Source: Pseudoxanthomonas sp. 3HH-4
Lineage (GTDB): Bacteria > Pseudomonadota > Gammaproteobacteria > Xanthomonadales > Xanthomonadaceae
DNA length: 64,000 bases
Assembly (NCBI RefSeq): GCF_006716465.1
Contig: NZ_VFPB01000002.1
Coordinates: 310,001-374,000, forward strand
Direction of reading: 5' to 3'
The translations under genes were made by a program, and so were the position numbers. The notes beneath the pieces are model-generated. The model saw only the letters and a list, made by a program, of their open reading frames with translations, ran no database searches and was not told the origin of the DNA. Within the stretch, counting starts at the first letter, position 1. Every line of letters begins with the position of its first letter. Below are positions 58,812 through 64,000 of this stretch, in pieces.

Positions 58812-59878
58812 AGACATTGCACGTCCATAACCGGAGCCTGCCCTTCGCCGCGGCCCTTGTCGCGCTGTCGACGGCATCCACCGCCTCCGCGACCACGCCG
58901 GTGTACCGCGAAATGAAGGACTGGGTGGTGGCCTGCGACAACACCGCGCGTTGCGAAGCGATCGGCATGCAGGAGGCGTATCCGCAGCTCATCCTGCGGC
59001 TGATGGTCGACGCGGGCCCCGCGGGCGAACCGGTGCTGTCGCTGGAATCGGAGGCACCGGTATCCGCGCGCGACCTGCGCCTGGACGGCGAGCCTTTCGC
59101 CGTCGCAGCGCTGCTGCGGCCGGCGACCACCGACGAAGGCGTGCAACATATCGGGCACGACGGCGCACAGGTACGCACGTTCCTCGATGCGGTCCGCAAT
59201 GGCACACAACTGCAGGCCGGCACCGGCGAGGAGGCCCCCACCGCCTCGCTCGCAGGTTTGTCGGCCGCTCTGCTGCTGATCGATGAAACCCAGGGCCGCT
59301 TGGGCACCAAGACGGCCCTGCTCCGGCGCGGCCCGCTGCCGGTCGCGCGCGTGCCCGCCGCGCCGGCGGTGCCCGCGCCCATCCGTGCCGTGGTCGCACC
59401 GCTGCTGGACGAGGCGGAAGCACGTCGCCTGGTTGCGCGGGCAAGGTTGCAGGCAGCGGACGAAGTACAGCGCGAGGACTGCTTCGTCGAACCAGACACC
59501 GCCTATGACGAAGCCCATGCCCTGAACGACGACGAAGCGCTGGTCGCCCTGGAGTGCTGGCGCGGCGCCTATCAGTCATCCAGCCTGCTGTTCCGCCTGC
59601 GGCGCAACGATGCAGGTGCGCCTACCCGCGTGCGGTTGACGGTGCCCGTGCAGGATGAAGGCGCACCGCGGGTGATCGATGCATTCACCAGCGTCGGGTT
59701 CGGCCAGGGCCAACTGTCCCACTTCGCCAAGGGGCGAGGCCTTGCCGACTGCGGCGAGAGCGCGGCCTGGACCTTCGACGGCCATGACTTCCGCCTGCAG
59801 GGCTACCACCGCCTGGGGTGGTGCCGCGGCGGCAATCCCGGTGAATGGCCCACCCTCTGGCGTACCCGCGGCGATTGA
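58808..59878 (+). CDS. Secreted DUF1176 family protein
   Basis: This 356-residue protein has a signal peptide (NRSLPFAAALVALSTASTAS followed by ATTP). The DUF1176 domain includes MKDWVVACDNTARCEAIGMQ, LRLMVDAGPAGEPVLSLESE, the central DCFVEPDTAYDEAHALNDDE and a C-terminal GRGLADCGESAAWTFDGHDF. Paired Cys residues suggest disulfides. DUF1176 has no known function. It is translationally coupled to the DMT transporter upstream. Confidence 0.87.
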   Translation: MKTLHVHNRSLPFAAALVALSTASTASATTPVYREMKDWVVACDNTARCEAIGMQEAYPQLILRLMVDAGPAGEPVLSLESEAPVSARDLRLDGEPFAVAALLRPATTDEGVQHIGHDGAQVRTFLDAVRNGTQLQAGTGEEAPTASLAGLSAALLLIDETQGRLGTKTALLRRGPLPVARVPAAPAVPAPIRAVVAPLLDEAEARRLVARARLQAADEVQREDCFVEPDTAYDEAHALNDDEALVALECWRGAYQSSSLLFRLRRNDAGAPTRVRLTVPVQDEGAPRVIDAFTSVGFGQGQLSHFAKGRGLADCGESAAWTFDGHDFRLQGYHRLGWCRGGNPGEWPTLWRTRGD

Positions 59879-59890
59879 ATCACGCGCGAT

Positions 59891-60313
59891 TCAGCGCGCG
59901 ACCACCACCGGCACCGGACTGGTGGCGATGACCTTCAGCGCCACCGAACCGACCAGCAGTTGCTTCAGCGCACCGCGGCCGTGGGTGCCCATCACGATCA
60001 GATCCACCTTGCCGGACTTGGCCTGCTTGACGATGCTCTCAGCCGGCTCGCCCACCACGATCTTCTCCACGAAGGGCAACTGCGCGCGCTTGAGCGCGGT
60101 GCGCGCCTTCTTCATCGCGTAGGCGCCGTTTTCCGCGTGGTAACGCTCCACGCCATCGCTGCCGAGTTCCAGCGCAACCGAGCGCAGCAGCGGTGGATCG
60201 ACATACAGCAGGGTCACGGCAGGCAGGTCGGCCAACGACTTGCTCAGCTCCACCAGATGGCGGACGGCCGCCAGGCCGATCTCGCTTCCATCCACGGCCA
60301 ACAGGATCTTCAT
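59891..60313 (-). CDS. Universal stress protein (UspA family)
   Basis: This 140-residue single-domain Usp has MKILLAVDGSEIGLAAVRHL, VTLLYVDPPLLRSVALEL and the ATP-binding segment IVMGTHGRGALKQLLVGSVA (G-x2-G-x9-G[ST] pattern). ATP-binding UspA-type proteins act in stress survival and c-di-GMP or adhesion regulation. The ATG at 60313 has GAGAACGACG upstream. The neighbouring gene encodes a diguanylate cyclase, but no direct link is shown. Confidence 0.93.
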   Translation of the reverse strand: MKILLAVDGSEIGLAAVRHLVELSKSLADLPAVTLLYVDPPLLRSVALELGSDGVERYHAENGAYAMKKARTALKRAQLPFVEKIVVGEPAESIVKQAKSGKVDLIVMGTHGRGALKQLLVGSVALKVIATSPVPVVVAR

Positions 60314-60404
60314 CGTCGTTCTCCGCATGGGGCGGGCGCCCGCTGCGCCGCCGATGGGTACAGCATGCGTCAGTCCGTCGCGGCGCGCATTGATCCCGAT
60401 CAAC

Positions 60405-61478
60405 TCAGGCCGCCGCCACCACCACCCGATCGCGCCCGTTGCGCTTGGCTTCGTACAGCGCCTGGTCGGCGCGACGGAACATGGTCTCGGCCGTATCCCC
60501 GCGCTGACGGTCCGCGAGGCCGATGCTGACCGACACCGGCAGGCCGATGGGCAGCAGGCCCACGCTCTGCCGCATGTACTCGCACTGCAGCTGTGCCTCA
60601 TCGCGCTTCGCGCCCGGCATCAGGATGACGAACTCCTCACCACCATAGCGGGCGGCCAGTCCACGTCCGGCCGACTGGGACTTCAGCATGTCCGCCAGCG
60701 CCACCAGTACGCGGTCGCCTTCATCGTGGCCATGCAGGTCGTTGATCGTCTTGAAGTGGTCCACGTCCAGCACTGCCACCGCCAGCGGTTCACCCGACTC
60801 CTCGGCCTTGTGCATCGCGGCCTGCAGCGCAGCCGCGAACGCCCGGCGATTGGGCAGGCCCGTCAGCACGTCGGTGCGGGTCTGCTCGGAAAGATCGGCG
60901 TTCTGTTGCTCCAGCTGGTCCTGGTAGAGCTGCATCTGCTGTTCGTACCAGCCGCGCTCGCGCAGTTGATGACTCAGTTGCCGGCTTACGCGACGCAACT
61001 CCAGCAACTGGGAGACCTGTCGCGAGAGCGCATCCAGCGCGGTGAGCTGGAACGGCTCCAGCTGCCGCGGCTGCGCGTCCACCAGGCACAACGCGCCCAG
61101 GGCGAAGCCATCCGACGTCACCAGCGGTGCGCCCGCATAGAACCGGATGCCGTTCCCGGCGGTGACCAGCGGGTTGTCGGCGAAGCGCGCATCACGCGTC
61201 GCATCCGGCACCACCGTCATGGTGTCCGGACTGAGGATGGTGTGTGCGCAGAAGGACGTTTCCAGCGAGGGGTCCGGGCTGTCCATGCCGACCTGGGCCT
61301 TGAACCACTGCCGGTTGCGATCGATCAGCGTGACGGCCGCCATCGGTACATCGCAGATCGCGGCGGCGATCCGCACCAGATCGTCGAAGGCGCGTTCGGG
61401 ATCGCTGTCGAGAATGTCGAAGCTGCGCAGGGCAGCCAGGCGTTCTTCTTCGTTGTCGGGCTTGAGAGGTCGGCTCAT
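60405..61478 (-). CDS. GAF-GGDEF protein, probable diguanylate cyclase
   Basis: This 357-residue cytoplasmic protein has an N-terminal GAF domain (EERLAALRSFDILDSDPERA, AAVTLIDRNRQWFKAQVGMD, FCAHTILSPDTM), a coiled-coil linker (REREWYEQQMQLYQDQLEQQ-like ERGWYEQQMQLYQDQLEQQN) and a GGDEF domain. In it, TDVLTGLPNRRAFAAALQ, VAVLDVDHFKTINDLHGHDE and ARYGGEEFVILMP hold the substrate and metal sites. No RxxD product-inhibition site is seen five residues before GGEEF, so feedback control may be absent. It would make c-di-GMP in response to a GAF ligand. The next gene but one encodes a GGDEF/EAL protein. Confidence 0.92.
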   Translation of the reverse strand: MSRPLKPDNEEERLAALRSFDILDSDPERAFDDLVRIAAAICDVPMAAVTLIDRNRQWFKAQVGMDSPDPSLETSFCAHTILSPDTMTVVPDATRDARFADNPLVTAGNGIRFYAGAPLVTSDGFALGALCLVDAQPRQLEPFQLTALDALSRQVSQLLELRRVSRQLSHQLRERGWYEQQMQLYQDQLEQQNADLSEQTRTDVLTGLPNRRAFAAALQAAMHKAEESGEPLAVAVLDVDHFKTINDLHGHDEGDRVLVALADMLKSQSAGRGLAARYGGEEFVILMPGAKRDEAQLQCEYMRQSVGLLPIGLPVSVSIGLADRQRGDTAETMFRRADQALYEAKRNGRDRVVVAAA

Positions 61479-61566
61479 GCCGGCAGTGGATGTGGATACC
61501 GGGGCAGTATGCCGATGTTCGTGCGCACCGGATGCCGCCGCCCCGCGACGGCGATCACGCTCTGCG

Positions 61567-62286
61567 TCACCAGGTTTCCTGCTGCGGCAGCAGGCCACGC
61601 AGTTCCTGATCGGTGAGGTTGCGCCAGCGGCCCAGTTTCAGGTCACCCAGCTTCACGTTGTCGATCCGCACCCGGCGCAGCTGGGTGACGCGGTAGTCGA
61701 ACGCGGCGGCCATCAGGCGGATCTGCCGGTTCAAACCCTGGGTGAGGGTGATGCGGAACCCGAACTTCGCGATGCGGTTGGTCCGGCACGGCAGCGTCAT
61801 CTGCCCGTGCACGCGCACGCCACGCGCCATGCCACGCAGGAACTCGTCCGTCACCGGCTTGTTGACCGCCACCAAGTACTCCTTCTCGTGGCGGTTCTCC
61901 GCACGCAGGATCTGGTTGACGATGTCGCCGTTGCTGGTCAGCAGGATCAGCCCTTCCGAATCCTTGTCGAGACGCCCGATCGGAAAGATGCGCTGCTCGT
62001 GGCCGACGAAGTCGACGATATTGTCCTTCACTGACGATTCCGTGGTGCAAGTGATGCCGACCGGCTTGTTCAGCACGATGTAGACGTGCTTGCGCTTGCC
62101 TGCCTTCACCGCGCGCGCCTTCAGCGGCTGCCCATCGACCCGAACCTCGTCGCCCTCGCCCACCACGGCGCCCATGCCGGCGGCGATGCCGTTGACGGTG
62201 ACGCGACGCTCCGCGATCAGGCGGTCGGCCTCGCGGCGGGAACAGAAGCCGGTGTCGGCGATGTGCTTGTTGAGGCGGACGGTCAT
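61567..62286 (-). CDS. rluF: 23S rRNA/tRNA pseudouridine synthase, RluF/RluB type
   Basis: This 239-residue protein has an N-terminal S4 RNA-binding domain (RLNKHIADTGFCSRREADRL, VTVNGI) and the catalytic domain with the Asp in IGRLDKDSEGLILLTSNGD. Other segments are KEYLVAVNKPVTDEFLRGMA, and RITLTQGLNRQIRLMAAAFD then LRRVRIDNVKLGDLKLGRWR. RluF modifies U2604 of 23S rRNA and U35 of tRNA-Tyr in E. coli; RluB or RsuA types are the alternatives. The N-terminal start and the spacing of the Asp motif fit RluF best. Confidence 0.88.
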   Translation of the reverse strand: MTVRLNKHIADTGFCSRREADRLIAERRVTVNGIAAGMGAVVGEGDEVRVDGQPLKARAVKAGKRKHVYIVLNKPVGITCTTESSVKDNIVDFVGHEQRIFPIGRLDKDSEGLILLTSNGDIVNQILRAENRHEKEYLVAVNKPVTDEFLRGMARGVRVHGQMTLPCRTNRIAKFGFRITLTQGLNRQIRLMAAAFDYRVTQLRRVRIDNVKLGDLKLGRWRNLTDQELRGLLPQQETW

Positions 62287-62326
62287 GCCGCCATTATCCG
62301 GGATCGCGCGCCCGCCGTCGCCCGCT

Positions 62327-64000
62327 TCACGCAGGTTCCACGGATGCCGCGGCCTGAACGGAGTCCCATGCCGCCATCAGTTCGTCCAGCGGGCATGGCA
62401 CGTGGACGGCATAGCCCTGCACGTGCCCGATGCCCACCTCGCGCAGTTGTGCCATCACCGCATCGCTTTCGACCCACTCGGCGATGGTGATCTTGCCGAG
62501 CGCCTGGCCCATCTGGCTCATCGAACGCACCAGCGCCAGGTCGACCTCTCCTCGCGCGAGGTCGCGGATGAAGGCGCCGTCGATCTTGAGGATGTCCACT
62601 GGCAACCGCTTGAGATAGGCGAACGAGGACAGGCCGCTGCCGAAATCGTCCAGCGCGATCCGGCACCCGCGCGCCCGCATCGCATCGATGAAACGGCAGG
62701 CATCGTCCAGGTTGGCGATCACCGCCGTTTCGGTGATCTCGAAGCACAACCGCGTCGCGACGCCCGGTTGCTGGTCCAGCAGCAGGTTCACGTGTTCAAG
62801 GAAGGCAGGGTTGGCGATCGACTGCGCAGACACGTTCAGGTGGCACAGATCCACGCGCGCCAACTGCGCGGGATACAACGCGAAATGCCGGCATACCGCA
62901 TCGACGACGAAACAGTCGACCGCCATGCCCTGCCCGTAGCGCTCCATCGCCGGCAGGAACACACCCGGCGCATGCAGCCGGCCCTCGCGGTCGCGCAGGC
63001 GCACCAGCACTTCGTACTGCAGGCGCTGGCTGCCATCCAGCGCGATGATCTGCTGCGCATACAGCAACAGGCGGTCTTCCGCGATCGCCAGCTGCGTGTG
63101 CGCCACCCATTCCAGTTCGTGGCGACGACGCGAGAGGCTGGGATCGGAATCACGATAACAGCGGATGCGGTTGCGCCCTTCTTCCTTGGCCACATAGCAC
63201 GCGGCGTCGGCCGCGCGCAGCAGCCAGTCCACGTCCACTGCCGCGTCATTGATCTCGGCCACGCCGATGCTGCAGTTCAGGCCGAACGTACGGCCGTTCC
63301 ACTGGAACGAGGACTCGCCCAGCGACGCATGGATGCGCGCCATCGCGGCTTCCGCTTCCTCCAGCGTGGTGTCGTGCAGCAGCACCGCAAACTCATCGCC
63401 GCCCAGGCGCCCCAACCAGTCTTCACGACGCAGCTGCGCCGCCACCCGGCTGGCGAAATGGCACAGGAAGCGGTCACCCGCTTCATGCCCGCAGGTGTCG
63501 TTGACCAGCTTGAACTGGTCCAGATCGATGTAGCAGAGCGTGTGCCGCCCATCGCATCCATGCGGCTGTCCGAGCACGCTGCCCAACCTGCGGGCGATCT
63601 CGCGCCGGTTGATCAGGCCGGTGAGGTCATCGTGGCTGGCCTGGTGCGCGATTTCGCAGGCGAGTTCATGCGCTTCGGACACGTCTTCCACCAGCACGAA
63701 CACCCGCTCCGCACAGCGCGCACGCGCCGCGACCACCGACGCCGTCCAGCGCACCCAGCGCACGTCGCCATCGCGACGCACGAGCCGGCGTTCGCCCGGC
63801 TCGAGCATGCGGGTCCAGTCGATGGCGCCACGGGCGTCGCATTGCAGATCGTCGGCATGCAGCACGTCGGACAGATGCAGCGAGCGGATGTCATGCAGCG
63901 GCATCCCGAGGATCTGCGCCAGCGCCTCGTTCGCCTGGGTGAAGCGCCCATCGCGATCCAGCTTGAGCATGCCCACCGCTGACTGGTGGAACGCCATGCG
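62327..64000 (-). CDS. PAS/GGDEF/EAL protein, partial (5' end outside window)
   Basis: The frame is open to the right edge, so the N-terminus is missing; at least 557 residues are visible. A PAS domain (MLKLDRDGRFTQANEALAQI, LHLSDVLHADDL) is followed by GGDEF with DLTGLINRREIARRLGSVLG, YIDLDQFKLVNDTCGHEAGD and RLGGDEFAVLL. An RxxD inhibition site (RRED) lies five residues before GGDEF. EAL follows with LQYEVLVRLRD (EVL in place of EAL), NVSAQSIANPAF, FEITETAVIANLD, DDFGSGLSSFAYLKRLPVD and AEWVESDAVMAQLREVG. Most catalytic and metal residues are kept, so phosphodiesterase activity is likely and the cyclase half looks intact. Upstream domains may include a membrane sensor. Confidence 0.88.
   Translation of the reverse strand, partial: RMAFHQSAVGMLKLDRDGRFTQANEALAQILGMPLHDIRSLHLSDVLHADDLQCDARGAIDWTRMLEPGERRLVRRDGDVRWVRWTASVVAARARCAERVFVLVEDVSEAHELACEIAHQASHDDLTGLINRREIARRLGSVLGQPHGCDGRHTLCYIDLDQFKLVNDTCGHEAGDRFLCHFASRVAAQLRREDWLGRLGGDEFAVLLHDTTLEEAEAAMARIHASLGESSFQWNGRTFGLNCSIGVAEINDAAVDVDWLLRAADAACYVAKEEGRNRIRCYRDSDPSLSRRRHELEWVAHTQLAIAEDRLLLYAQQIIALDGSQRLQYEVLVRLRDREGRLHAPGVFLPAMERYGQGMAVDCFVVDAVCRHFALYPAQLARVDLCHLNVSAQSIANPAFLEHVNLLLDQQPGVATRLCFEITETAVIANLDDACRFIDAMRARGCRIALDDFGSGLSSFAYLKRLPVDILKIDGAFIRDLARGEVDLALVRSMSQMGQALGKITIAEWVESDAVMAQLREVGIGHVQGYAVHVPCPLDELMAAWDSVQAAASVEPA

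Overview
The window is GC-rich chromosomal DNA of a gammaproteobacterium, most likely a member of the Xanthomonadaceae/Lysobacteraceae (Pseudoxanthomonas-, Stenotrophomonas- or Xanthomonas-like). The case rests on gene order (miaA-hfq-hflX-hflK-hflC-DUF2065-purA; pyrG-kdsA-eno-ftsB-ispD-ispF-truD-surE-pcm-nlpD with no rpoS after nlpD), on the protein sequences, and on intergenic palindromes of the GTAG-type REP family. Genus is an inference. I see no tRNA, rRNA, CRISPR array, insertion sequence or prophage, and no gene-free stretch above 300 bases.

Region 1 (1-11.6 kb, almost all minus strand) starts with two small paralogous proteins of unknown function. Then, in transcription order from the right, come rlmE, ftsH, folP, miaA, hfq, hflX, hflK, hflC, a DUF2065 gene and purA. 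They cover 23S rRNA methylation, membrane proteolysis (FtsH with its modulators HflK/HflC), folate synthesis, tRNA modification, sRNA chaperoning and AMP synthesis.

Region 2 (11.7-25 kb) has yhbY, a Mth938-type gene and an M15-type lipoprotein on the plus strand. The minus strand carries the conserved chain pyrG-kdsA-(unknown secreted protein)-eno-ftsB-ispD-ispF-truD and, beyond a plus-strand smr gene, surE-pcm-exoD-nlpD. Many junctions are ATGA, GTGA or TGATG overlaps, so the chain looks translationally coupled.

Region 3 (25-45 kb) is more lineage-specific. It holds parE and ybdK, then a minus-strand run DUF418 / DadA-like oxidase / glutathione reductase / N-formylglutamate amidohydrolase-like / EamA transporter. 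A SlyD-like chaperone and two tandem NlpC/P60 hydrolases follow, then a bile-acid-type symporter, a dicarboxylate symporter with a GNAT enzyme, a lipoprotein alkaline phosphatase, a HemJ-like protein, a methyltransferase and an intracellular polyhydroxyalkanoate depolymerase.

Region 4 (44-64 kb) contains several small regulator-plus-target modules: PadR with a HAAS-type membrane protein; an ArsR-type regulator with a cupin-like/DUF2867 fusion behind an AT-rich palindromic promoter; and a LysR regulator divergent from an EamA transporter and a 71-residue protein. The rest are peptidase-like, transporter, RraA, UspA, RluF-type and cyclic-di-GMP genes. The last one (GGDEF/EAL) runs off the right edge.

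Three intergenic spaces hold inverted pairs of the same GTAG-REP palindrome, and three or four others hold a second palindromic repeat family. The most promising uncharacterised unit is the ArsR-cupin/DUF2867 cassette at 46.8-48.7 kb.
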